NCBI GenBank assembly: GCA_030430075.1
Contig: JAUIGN010000015.1
Location: 1 to 64,000, forward strand
DNA: 64,000 nt
From: a bacterium
GTDB taxonomy: Bacteria > Planctomycetota > Planctomycetia > Pirellulales > Pirellulaceae
Reading direction: 5' to 3'
Shown here piece by piece: positions 44,756 through 52,601 of the stretch (the first letter of the stretch is position 1; every line of letters begins with the position of its first letter). The notes below the pieces were generated by a model. It saw only the letters and a program-made list of their open reading frames with translations, did no database searches and had not been told where the DNA came from. The translations under genes were made by a program, and so were the position numbers.

Positions 44756-46114
44756 ATGAGCACCACCCAGGATTCTGCCGAGACTAAGGTCGTCAAGGAC
44801 GCCACGTGCACGTTTTGCGGCTGTGTTTGCGACGACATTGATCTAACGGTCGAAGGGACGCATATCGTTGATGCCAAGCGGGCGTGTGTGCTGGGCAATT
44901 CGTGGTTTCTGAACCATGAAATCGAAGACCGCCCGTCATGCCATGTCGATGGGCAGCCCGCGTCGCTGGAAGCGGGCATCGAGCGGGCGGCGCGGATCCT
45001 GGTGGACGCCAACTATCCGCTGATCTACGGCCTGAGTGATACTACCAGCGAATCGCAGCGGGTGGCCGTCGGGATCGCGGACTGGATCGGTGGGCTGGTC
45101 GATACCACCACAAGCGTCTGTCACGGCCCATCCGGGATGGCCTTCCAAGGTGTGGGTGAAGTGACCTGCACGCTGGGTGAAGTGCGCAACCGGGCGGACA
45201 TGGTGATGTATTGGGGATCCAATCCGGCCGAGAGCCACCCCCGGCACTTCACCAAGTACAGCCTGATGCCGAAGGGGATGTTCGTCCCCAACGGTCGTAA
45301 GGATCGAACGTGCGTGATCGTCGACGTGCGGAAGACCAAGTCAGCGAAAGCGGCCGACCTGTTTGTGCAGATTAAACCCCGCCGCGATTTCGAAGGCCTC
45401 TGGACATTGCGCGCCCTGGCCAACGGAATCGATCTGGATCCGCAAACCGTCGAGTCCGATACGGGAGTTCCGCTGAATACCTGGCAGGACCTGTTCGACC
45501 GGATGAAGGCGGCCAGGTTCGGCGTGATCTTCTTCGGGATGGGACTGACGATGACCCGGGGCAAGCATGCCAACAGCGAAGCCTTGCTGGCGTTGACGCG
45601 GGACATGAATCGACACACGCGTTTCACCTGCAAACCCAACCGGGGTCACGGCAATGTGACGGGCGCCGACAACGTCGTGGCCTGGAGAACCGGCTATCCG
45701 TTCGGCGTCAACCTGACCCGCGGCTATCCCCGCTTCAACCCGGGCGAATACACGGCGTCGGACGTGCTGGCCCGCGGCGAGGCGGATGCCGCCATGATTA
45801 TCGCCAGTGACCCGATGGCCAACTTCAGCCAACCGGCCCGTGAACACCTGGCGTCGATCCCGTACATCGCCTTCGACCCCAAGCAGACGCCCACCACCCG
45901 ATCCGCGGCCGTCGCCTTCACCGTCGCCACGTACGGCATCAACGTCCCGGGAACCGTCTACCGAATGGACGACGTCCCCATCCCGCTCCGCCCCGCGTTC
46001 AAGTCACCCCATCCGAGCGACCTGGAAATCCTCAAACGGCTCAGTCACCGCATCCGTGAGATCCAGGCCGGCGTCCCCGGGCGATCGACACACGGATCGG
46101 GACCAGGCAGTTAG
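44756..46114 (+). CDS. fwdB: formylmethanofuran dehydrogenase subunit B (FwdB/FhcB), Mo/W and 4Fe-4S type
   Basis: The 452-residue catalytic subunit of formylmethanofuran dehydrogenase, where CO2 is reduced to (or formate oxidised from) the formyl level. The N-terminus carries the 4Fe-4S cysteines CTFCGCVC (18, 21, 23, 25) and a further Cys44. SVCHGPSGMAF has Cys122 at the position of the archaeal FwdB cysteine that ligates tungsten. Further motifs of the DMSO-reductase-type fold include MYWGSNPAESHPRHF, CKPNRGHGNVTGAD and AMIIASDPMANFSQPAREHL. The retained ligands suggest an active metal centre, unlike the FhcB of Methylobacterium-type complexes. It follows fwdD. Confidence 0.93.
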   Translation: MSTTQDSAETKVVKDATCTFCGCVCDDIDLTVEGTHIVDAKRACVLGNSWFLNHEIEDRPSCHVDGQPASLEAGIERAARILVDANYPLIYGLSDTTSESQRVAVGIADWIGGLVDTTTSVCHGPSGMAFQGVGEVTCTLGEVRNRADMVMYWGSNPAESHPRHFTKYSLMPKGMFVPNGRKDRTCVIVDVRKTKSAKAADLFVQIKPRRDFEGLWTLRALANGIDLDPQTVESDTGVPLNTWQDLFDRMKAARFGVIFFGMGLTMTRGKHANSEALLALTRDMNRHTRFTCKPNRGHGNVTGADNVVAWRTGYPFGVNLTRGYPRFNPGEYTASDVLARGEADAAMIIASDPMANFSQPAREHLASIPYIAFDPKQTPTTRSAAVAFTVATYGINVPGTVYRMDDVPIPLRPAFKSPHPSDLEILKRLSHRIREIQAGVPGRSTHGSGPGS

Positions 46115-46127
46115 GGAGTTACGGAAC

Positions 46128-46150
46128 GTCATGCATAGCATGACCTACGG
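46128..46150. terminator. palindrome GTCATGC-ata-GCATGAC, candidate bidirectional terminator
   Basis: Exact 7-bp arms, 3-nt loop, then ctacgg, the same 23-bp core as at 2530-2552 except for the loop. It lies 13 bp after the fwdB stop and about 30 bp from the end of the convergent AHSA1-domain gene. Confidence 0.5.
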
Positions 46151-46181
46151 AAGTGGGGAACCTAATTGGACGGCATTGGGC

Positions 46182-46709
46182 TTAGGTGATCTTCTTGTCG
46201 AGCGGCCAATTCTCTGAGAGACATTGCTTCGGTGTCCTGACGGAGAACAGTCCGATCATCAGCAGGATGAGTCGCGAGCCGATGGGCGGTTTGCCGTTCT
46301 CCACAACGCCCTTGAGGGTCTTCGTAATGAAGTCGCCTCCTTGGTTCATCTGCTTCTCCGTCTCGGTGCCGACGGGGACCTGCTCCGAAATCAGCGTGTA
46401 CTCGACGCCGCCCTCGACCTCCTTCAATTCGTGCGTCACCTTGCAAGGTGGATCGTCCAAATTGGTGAACTTGAAGGTCGTCACGTAACGATACGGAGGC
46501 TCCAACTCCAGGACGTCGCCGACCACGCCTGTGTATTTCCCGTTCTTGGACCGCATCCGCATCGGTGCCCCCGGTGCCAACGTCGTGGTGTGCAACACCG
46601 AATTGAAAAAGAACGGCAAGACTTCGCCTTCCTTGGTCAGTGCGTCCCAAACGTCCTGTATCGGGGCATCGATGACAATCCGATGGATCAGCTTAGTCGT
46701 CTCGCTCAT
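46182..46709 (-). CDS. AHSA1/SRPBCC-domain protein
   Basis: A 175-residue cytoplasmic protein with one START-like SRPBCC fold of the AHSA1 type: TKLIHRIVIDAPIQDVWDALT at the start, then GVVGDVLELEPPYRYVTTFKF and the C-terminal helix around GGDFITKTLKGVV. Such proteins bind hydrophobic ligands; the ligand is unknown. The start overlaps the end of the ArsR gene by 17 bp (46693-46709), the classical ArsR-AHSA1 operon arrangement, so the regulator probably controls it. Confidence 0.9.
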   Translation of the reverse strand: MSETTKLIHRIVIDAPIQDVWDALTKEGEVLPFFFNSVLHTTTLAPGAPMRMRSKNGKYTGVVGDVLELEPPYRYVTTFKFTNLDDPPCKVTHELKEVEGGVEYTLISEQVPVGTETEKQMNQGGDFITKTLKGVVENGKPPIGSRLILLMIGLFSVRTPKQCLSENWPLDKKIT

Positions 46710-47040
46710 GTGCGCGTCTCTTCGCCTCTGCTTTGAACTTGATGTCGGTTACGTGGCTCGCCCAGAATTTGCTGTACTCGGTCGTCCAGCGGTCGTAGAT
46801 CAACTGAATCGGCACGGCGTTGAAGTAGAGCTCGCGGGCACGTCCCGATTTCTGCGAGATGACCAGGTTGGCCGCCTCGAGAACCTTGAGGTGCTTCATG
46901 ACCGCAATGCGGCTCATCTCGAAGTACTTGCAAACGTCATTCACGCTGGAACCCGGCATCGACTTCACGATGTCGAGGATCTTGCGACGATGCGAGCTCG
47001 CCAAGGCGTGAAAAACGGCGTCCATGTCTGCGGGCTTCAT
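46693..47040 (-). CDS. ArsR-family winged-helix regulator
   Basis: A 115-residue DNA-binding repressor. The winged-helix core is FHALASSHRRKILDIVKSMP, then the recognition part VNDVCKYFEMSRIAVMKHLK and the wing LVISQKSGRARELYFNAV. It lacks the CVC metal box of metal-sensing ArsR proteins, so it likely senses something else. It is translationally coupled with the AHSA1 gene. A short inverted repeat directly before the start (47043-47058) may be its own operator. Confidence 0.92.
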   Translation of the reverse strand: MKPADMDAVFHALASSHRRKILDIVKSMPGSSVNDVCKYFEMSRIAVMKHLKVLEAANLVISQKSGRARELYFNAVPIQLIYDRWTTEYSKFWASHVTDIKFKAEAKRRAHERDD

Positions 47041-47042
47041 AA

Positions 47043-47058
47043 GTAACTATAAGGTTAC
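47043..47058. promoter_or_regulatory. candidate ArsR operator / promoter, GTAAC-N6-GTTAC
   Basis: Inverted arms gtaac and gttac are separated by 6 bp, starting 3 bp before the ArsR start codon. Read on the minus strand, tatagt inside it resembles a -10 box only about 8 bp from the ATG, and no Shine-Dalgarno sequence is visible. Transcription may therefore begin at or near the start codon (leaderless) and be blocked by the regulator. This is inference from layout alone. Confidence 0.4.
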
Positions 47059-47138
47059 ATATAAGCGACGGGCAAGTAAAGAGGCGGCGCGAATTTTTCT
47101 TCCGCACTGCAGATCGTCGAGTTGGATTGCGCCGGAAC

Positions 47139-48635
47139 TCAGAGTTCCATCGACGCTTCCTGGGCGGGCGGCGGCGACTTGCCGGCCCTGGCTTCCAGTC
47201 GAGCGATCACGGCGCAGCCGCACGAATCGCTCCAGACGTTGACGCTGGTCCGGCACATATCGAGGACCCGATCGACACCGATGATGATGGCCTGCATGTC
47301 GACCGGTAACTTCACGGCCTGCAAAATGATGATCATCATCACGAGTCCGGCATGGGGAATTCCGGCGGCCCCGACACTCGCCAGCAGGGCGGTGACCGCC
47401 ACGATGATCTGGTCGGTCAAGGCGAGGTTCTCCCCATGATAGAGCTGGGCAATAAACAGCACCGCCACCGCTTCATAGAGGGCCGTGCCGTCCATGTTAA
47501 TGGTCGCGCCCAAGGGGAGCACGAAAGAACTGACCCGATTACTGACGCCGGCCCGCTCTTCCACGCTGGCCAGGGTGAGCGGCAAGGTGCCGTTGCTCGA
47601 CGCCGAACTGAACGCGGTCAGCAATGCCGGGCTCATCGCTTGCGCATACTCCAACGGGTTCCGCCGAGCGACCAGTTTGAGGATCAACGGCAGCGTGACG
47701 AGCGAGTGGAAGGCGAGTGCGCAGGCGACCGTAACCATGTAGAGCCCCAAGGACTTGAAGACGTCCAGGCCCTGGGTACTGGTGACGTACAGCATCAGAA
47801 AGAAGACGCCGTAGGGGGCCAGTTTGATAATGGCTAGAGTCATGGCCATCATCACATCGAATGCTGCGGCAACGACATCCCGGATCCGGTCGGCCGTCTT
47901 GCCTCCGACAATCAGTGCGAAAATGGCGAATGCAACCGAGAAGCAGATGATCGAAAGGAAATTGCCGTCCGCCAGTGCCCCAATGGGGTTCGCCGGGATC
48001 ATGGTCTCGACCTGATTGAAGAGGACTTCGCCCAGATCGACGGAATCATGCGTCGCGCCTTCAACCGGCGCATGTTCGTGACCGCGCAATCCCGGACGAA
48101 TCAAATTGACCATCACCAGCCCCGTGGTGATCGCCAGCAGGCTGGTGGTGATGTAGTAGGCCAACGTACGGGCGAACATCTTTCCCAGACGTTCAGCATG
48201 CCCCAGCCCCATGACACCGGAAACCAGGGAGGTAACAATCAGCGGCACCGCGACCATCTGCAACATGCGCAGGAAGAGCCCGCCGATCCGCTGCGCCATG
48301 TCCCCGATCCAGCGAGACCAGGAGCGGCCGTGGTGGAGAAACCAGTAGTATTCTTGAGCGTGCGATTCGGCCAATTCGGGGAGCGAAGCCACGGAATCGG
48401 CCGCCCGCCGCGTCCCATCCACGACGACGCGCTGCTTCTCACCTTGTTCGTCGGTCACTTCGATGGCAACCAGGTTCGACGAGTCGTGCAGCGTTACCTG
48501 GCGAATTCCGGCCGGGAGCTGGTCAGCAGGAACTTCACGGGTCGACTCGCTGACCGTGAAATTCAGCGTGAGCCCAATCGCGGCCCCCAACGTCATACCA
48601 GCCAAAATCTGCCAATGAAGGGCAAGCTTTCCCAT
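47139..48635 (-). CDS. dicarboxylate/amino-acid:cation symporter (DAACS/GltP-like)
   Basis: A 498-residue secondary transporter of the SLC1/GltP type taking up glutamate, aspartate or C4-dicarboxylates with H+ or Na+. Eight transmembrane helices and two re-entrant loops are expected. The first re-entrant loop reads AFSSASSNGTLPLTL instead of the common SSSATLP; the conserved NMDGTALYE, GIPHAGLVMMIIIL and DRVLDMCRTSVNVWSD are present. About 70 extra residues between helices 1 and 2 (about 28-100) form a polar outside loop, a planctomycete-style insertion. The substrate is uncertain. Confidence 0.92.
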   Translation of the reverse strand: MGKLALHWQILAGMTLGAAIGLTLNFTVSESTREVPADQLPAGIRQVTLHDSSNLVAIEVTDEQGEKQRVVVDGTRRAADSVASLPELAESHAQEYYWFLHHGRSWSRWIGDMAQRIGGLFLRMLQMVAVPLIVTSLVSGVMGLGHAERLGKMFARTLAYYITTSLLAITTGLVMVNLIRPGLRGHEHAPVEGATHDSVDLGEVLFNQVETMIPANPIGALADGNFLSIICFSVAFAIFALIVGGKTADRIRDVVAAAFDVMMAMTLAIIKLAPYGVFFLMLYVTSTQGLDVFKSLGLYMVTVACALAFHSLVTLPLILKLVARRNPLEYAQAMSPALLTAFSSASSNGTLPLTLASVEERAGVSNRVSSFVLPLGATINMDGTALYEAVAVLFIAQLYHGENLALTDQIIVAVTALLASVGAAGIPHAGLVMMIIILQAVKLPVDMQAIIIGVDRVLDMCRTSVNVWSDSCGCAVIARLEARAGKSPPPAQEASMEL

Positions 48636-48979
48636 GAGTTCCCACTCTGTCTGCAGTTGCTGAATTTGCGACGGCGGGCACGGCCGGACGCCGAGCCATC
48701 GTGCGGCTGGCCGTCACGACGCCCGCCGAAAGCAATTACTGAGTTCCGGACAAACGCGGCGACAGGGAATCCTCAAACCACACACGTGCCCGACGCGGGC
48801 ATCCGTCGATCGAGCGGGCGTCGATTATAGCATTGCTCGCGGCGGCGTGGCGGGGCGGCATCGACGGACAGCCAGTCGATCTGGTGGGTCTACCGGTGGA
48901 CAGATGGCGGGGCAAGCCTGCACCAGGACAGGCCGGCTCACATGACGGCAAGCGATCGCAGATCGGCAACGGCGAGCCG
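48636..48979. other. 344-bp gap between ilvB and the symporter gene
   Basis: Both neighbours are on the minus strand, so this holds the end of the ilvB transcript and the promoter of the symporter. No gene for the small regulatory subunit (ilvN) is present here. No convincing coding frame, repeat or hairpin was found. Confidence 0.5.
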
Positions 48980-50746
48980 CTACTCGGTAATCATGTCTTC
49001 GACCGTCCCGTTCGCCGGGATCATCGGAAGCACATGTTCCTGGTACGGCACTTCGACGTCAAGAACGAAGGGGCCGTCGTAGGCGATCATCTCATTGATC
49101 GCGGCCGTCAGGTCCGATTTCTTCGAGACGGCCGCCGCCCCGCAACCGTAACCCTTGGCGATGGCCACAAAATCGGGGTAGCGCTTGCGGGCGAAGTCAC
49201 TCTCACCGCGGCCTTCGGCCTCCGCATCGTCAATGGGACCCAAGTAGGTGTGCGCCCGGTTCCCTTGAAAGAATCGATCTTCCCACTGGACAACCATCCC
49301 CAGATGCTGGTTGTTGAGGAGCAGCACTTTGACCGGTAGCTTTTCGCACACGCAGCACGCCAGTTCCTGGATGTTCATCTGGAAGCTGCCGTCCCCGTCG
49401 ATATCAAAAGCCAGCGCGTCGGGGTGGGCCGCCTGAGCCCCCATGGCAGCCGGCAAGCCAAAGCCCATGGTTCCCAGCCCCGAGCTGGAGAGCAGCGTTC
49501 GGGGACGGTGCAACTGGAGGAACTGCGCGGCCCACATCTGATGCTGGCCGACGCCCAGGGCGAAGTAGGCCTCCCGTTCCTGCGTCAGCCGCGACAGTTC
49601 GGAAATTGCATGTTGCTGCAGAATCCCGTCGTACGATTCGTCGTACTTGAACGGATGCGATTTCTTCCAATCTTGACAGTTCGTCACCCAATCGTCGATC
49701 GGACAACTCTCATCGATTTCACGATTCAATTGTTGCAGGGCAAACCTGACGTCGCTGACGATCGGGATGTGGGCTTCCTTGTTCTTATTGATTTCCGAGG
49801 GATCGATATCGATATGGATGATCTTGGCATGCTTGGCCCAGGCTTCCACCTTGCTGGTCACACGATCATCGAATCGAACTCCCAGCGCGATGAGCAAATC
49901 ACAGTCGCGCACGGCCCAGTTCGCGTAGGCGGCCCCGTGCATCCCCATCATATCCATCGAGAGGGGGTGCCGATTCGGAAAGCAGCCCAACCCCATCACG
50001 GTCATCGAGACGGGGATCCCCGTCTTTTCGGCAAACGTCCGTAGTTCGTCGCTGGCCCCACTGGCGATGATCCCGCCGCCGGCGTAAATCAACGGCCGCT
50101 TGGCATGTTTGATGGCGGCAACCACCTGCTTGATCTGCTCGGCCCGCGCTTCGCGGGGACGGATGCAGTACCCGGGAAGGTCCATGTCCGCTTCCCAGTC
50201 CGGGGTCGCCTGGGCGATCTGAACATTCTTGGGCATGTCGACCAGGACCGGGCCGGGCCGGCCGGACGAGGCGATATGGAACGCCTCCTTCATGATCCGC
50301 GGCACTTCCGCGACGTCGGTCACCAGGTAATGGTGCTTGGTGATCCCGCGGCAAACTTCAACAATAGGCGTCTCCTGGAAGGCGTCGGTCCCGATGACCT
50401 TCGTGGGGACCTGCCCGGTAATCGCAACCAGCGGGATACTGTCGAGCTTCGCGTCCGCGATCGCCGTCACCAGGTTGGTGGCACCCGGCCCGCTGGTCGC
50501 CATGCAAACCCCGACCTTGCCTGTCGAGCGGGCATAGCCCTGTGCGGCGAACCCTCCCCCCTGCTCATGGCGGGGCAGAATCGTACGGATCTTGTCCTTG
50601 TAACGCGTCAAGGACTGATGGAGGGGCATACTGGCGCCGCCGGGATAGGCAAAAATGACCTCGACATTGTGATCCACCAACGACTTGACGAGAATATCAG
50701 CGCCGTTCATCAACTGGACATCGGTTGACTGATTGGCTGCGGGCAC
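48980..50746 (-). CDS. ilvB: acetolactate synthase large subunit
   Basis: ThDP-dependent enzyme condensing two pyruvates (or pyruvate and 2-oxobutyrate), the first common step of branched-chain amino-acid synthesis. 588 residues, full length. Motifs: VIFAYPGGASMPLHQSL, catalytic glutamate in RHEQGGGFAAQGYAR, SGPGATNLVTAIADAKLDS, GSGLGTMGFGLPAAMGAQ and the ThDP/Mg site DIDGDGSFQMNIQELACC with LLNNQHLGMVVQW. AGGAG eight bases before the GTG at 50746 makes that the likely start; the ATG at 50806 has no such signal. The regulatory subunit gene is not adjacent. Confidence 0.95.
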   Translation of the reverse strand: MPAANQSTDVQLMNGADILVKSLVDHNVEVIFAYPGGASMPLHQSLTRYKDKIRTILPRHEQGGGFAAQGYARSTGKVGVCMATSGPGATNLVTAIADAKLDSIPLVAITGQVPTKVIGTDAFQETPIVEVCRGITKHHYLVTDVAEVPRIMKEAFHIASSGRPGPVLVDMPKNVQIAQATPDWEADMDLPGYCIRPREARAEQIKQVVAAIKHAKRPLIYAGGGIIASGASDELRTFAEKTGIPVSMTVMGLGCFPNRHPLSMDMMGMHGAAYANWAVRDCDLLIALGVRFDDRVTSKVEAWAKHAKIIHIDIDPSEINKNKEAHIPIVSDVRFALQQLNREIDESCPIDDWVTNCQDWKKSHPFKYDESYDGILQQHAISELSRLTQEREAYFALGVGQHQMWAAQFLQLHRPRTLLSSSGLGTMGFGLPAAMGAQAAHPDALAFDIDGDGSFQMNIQELACCVCEKLPVKVLLLNNQHLGMVVQWEDRFFQGNRAHTYLGPIDDAEAEGRGESDFARKRYPDFVAIAKGYGCGAAAVSKKSDLTAAINEMIAYDGPFVLDVEVPYQEHVLPMIPANGTVEDMITE

Positions 50747-50890
50747 GGCAAATACTCCTGATAAACTCGACGGGGGCAACGGGGGGCGGATGGCGTGAAT
50801 CGCCATGGACCAAGACAGTTCACTCTATGCCAACACTTTGCTATTTTCAAGCGGCAAGATCGCCGCAAATCTCGCCGAATAACCGCTCTA

Positions 50891-50992
50891 TTGATACTTG
50901 CGCAGCGAATGGACGAGGACGACCAACGGGAGTCCGCAGATGATTCGGCCGCGCGTGACTTGCCGAAGGCTCATTTGCCGCGCAGCCGTCAA
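50891..50992 (+). repeat. 102-bp repeat, copy 1 (inverted partner at 59766-59866)
   Basis: It begins ttgatacttgcgcagcgaat and ends at ccgtcaa (50992). The reverse complement of 59766-59866 matches it at roughly 89% by eye over its whole length. It sits between the divergent ilvB and crcB genes. No frame is shared that looks like a gene. The rest of the 318-bp gap (50747-51064) shows only the ribosome-binding sites of the flanking genes. Confidence 0.85.
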
Positions 50993-51064
50993 TAGTCCCC
51001 TGCGGCGGCGGTCGGTAACGGCTCGCCGGATTGGTACGAACCGGGGGAGAGGAACGAAAGTCGG

Positions 51065-51451
51065 ATGACCCATTTGTTTTTGATCGGTTGCTGCGGTGCG
51101 GTCGGTGCGGTCTCGAGGTACCTGATCAGCCGTTGGATGGTGGATTGGTTTGGCGACGCCTTCCCGCTGGGAACGCTGGTGGTCAATGTCGTCGGCTGCT
51201 GCCTGTTTGGGATCGTGGCCCAAATCGAACTCGAATCCGCGGCCATCTCCAAAGAGACTCGGGACATGATCGGCGCCGGCTTTCTGGGCGGTTTGACCAC
51301 GTTTTCGGCGTTCGGCTGGGACACCCACCGGCGGCTTGAAGAAGGCCTGTGGGGAGCCGCGGCCGGCAACGTGGCCGCGAACCTGATCGCCGGCCTGGCG
51401 GCGGTCTGGGTCGGCGCTACGTGCGCTCGCCTGCTGACCACCGGGCCTTAA
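51065..51451 (+). CDS. crcB: fluoride channel Fluc/CrcB
   Basis: A 128-residue membrane protein with four helices that works as a dual-topology dimer exporting fluoride. The family signature GFLGGLTTFSAFGWDT is present, as are GAVGAVSRYLISRW and the conserved asparagine in LGTLVVNVVGCCLFG. The length is typical. GAGAGGA lies about 12 bases before the ATG at 51065. I looked for the fluoride riboswitch often found upstream but could not recognise it. Confidence 0.95.
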   Translation: MTHLFLIGCCGAVGAVSRYLISRWMVDWFGDAFPLGTLVVNVVGCCLFGIVAQIELESAAISKETRDMIGAGFLGGLTTFSAFGWDTHRRLEEGLWGAAAGNVAANLIAGLAAVWVGATCARLLTTGP

Positions 51452-51523
51452 TCGGGTCGCACGAAGGCCTCCCTATACGTCCCGACCGCCGACGGACCGA
51501 TCCGTGCGGGGGCCACGCCGCAG

Positions 51524-51540
51524 GTCATGCCGTGCACGAC
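51524..51540. terminator. near-palindrome GTCATGC-cgt-GCACGAC, degenerate family member
   Basis: One mismatch from the perfect element at 2530, 35620 and 46128, and in the same kind of place: between the convergent genes crcB (ends 51451) and the creatininase-family gene (ends 51662). The rest of that gap holds nothing recognisable. Confidence 0.35.
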
Positions 51541-51661
51541 GCAATGCGGCCCGCCATCGTGCTCAAACGAGCCATCAACACGATCAGCGTTGTTGGACGG
51601 TGGTCCGGACCGGCGGGATTCCTTCCCGGCGCGAAATCAGCCTTCGCCGGCAGCGGAGACG

Positions 51662-52564
51662 CTATTCCGACGGATCCTGCGCTCGTCGATCGACCTGTCC
51701 CCAGGGAATCGGCATGGTCGGTGGGGTACGATGCAGGTCTCTCCGCTGGTCCGCGGGACGATCTTTGAACCAGGTAACAAAGCGGACCAACTGCCGAACG
51801 GCTTCTTCGTAGGCCCGCTGACCTTTCTCCGGCGTGGCTTTTTCGGCATCGCCGAGCACCCCGGTCTGGCTGTAGCTGCTGGTCCAGGAGACGACGGTGG
51901 CCGGTCCCGCGGCAAACAAGTCCACCCACTGAAATGGGCTCTCTTCTTCGTTGAAGCTGATCACACCGCTCTTGATCTGGTCGCTGCGGACCTGCTCGCC
52001 GTCCAAGTACATGTAGAGCGAAGTCTCCAACTCACCCGCATGCGAGCAACCGCCGGGGAACTTGCTTTCCCGCCAGCTCGGCAGGAATTCCTTGTCCACG
52101 GTCAGCAGGTTCCACCACGCGCAACAGAGGCATTCGGCATCCGTCTCCAGGTTGGCTCGGCGGGCCACCAGGTCCAGATTCGGCATGTTCGACCCGTGCC
52201 CGTTGAGCAGGATCACCTTCTTGAAGCCGTGATACGCCAGCGACTTTGTGATATCCAGGACATAGTTGATGAAGTGCTCATAGTGGCCGTTGATCGTCCC
52301 GGGAAAATCCATCACGTGCCCGGTATATCCATAGGCCACCACCGGCAGAACGAGCAGCTTGTCGGGAATCAGTTCGCCGGCACCGCGGGCGATCCCGGTG
52401 GGACAAACGAGGTCGACATCCAGAGGCAGGTGAGGGCCGTGCTGTTCGACCGCCCCGCAGGGGACGATACAGACTTTCCCCAGTTCCACCGCATCATTGA
52501 TCTCGGGCCAGGTCAGTTTCTCGTAGCGATACTCGGTTCGCGCACGACCCTGGGATGAATTCAT
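51662..52564 (-). CDS. creatininase-family amidohydrolase
   Basis: A 300-residue cytoplasmic member of the creatininase/creatinine amidohydrolase family (Mn/Zn enzymes that also include FAPy deformylase and mycofactocin MftE-like proteins). Metal and active-site motifs: VCIVPCGAVEQHGPHLPLDVD, DFPGTINGHYEHF, LLNGHGSNMPNLDL and CSHAGELETSLYMYL. The substrate cannot be assigned. The frame continues upstream, but the ATG at 52564 (MNSSQGRART) begins the homologous part. The sialate esterase gene ends 38 bp upstream on the same strand. Confidence 0.9.
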   Translation of the reverse strand: MNSSQGRARTEYRYEKLTWPEINDAVELGKVCIVPCGAVEQHGPHLPLDVDLVCPTGIARGAGELIPDKLLVLPVVAYGYTGHVMDFPGTINGHYEHFINYVLDITKSLAYHGFKKVILLNGHGSNMPNLDLVARRANLETDAECLCCAWWNLLTVDKEFLPSWRESKFPGGCSHAGELETSLYMYLDGEQVRSDQIKSGVISFNEEESPFQWVDLFAAGPATVVSWTSSYSQTGVLGDAEKATPEKGQRAYEEAVRQLVRFVTWFKDRPADQRRDLHRTPPTMPIPWGQVDRRAQDPSE

Positions 52565-52601
52565 GACCGCCGCTCCTATCGCATACCAAATCGACTTCGC
52601 A

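Noticed and set aside
50993..51064. Fluoride riboswitch upstream of crcB
   Set aside because: The short 5' region does not show the conserved core of the crcB RNA motif that I could recognise, and the repeat occupies most of the gap.
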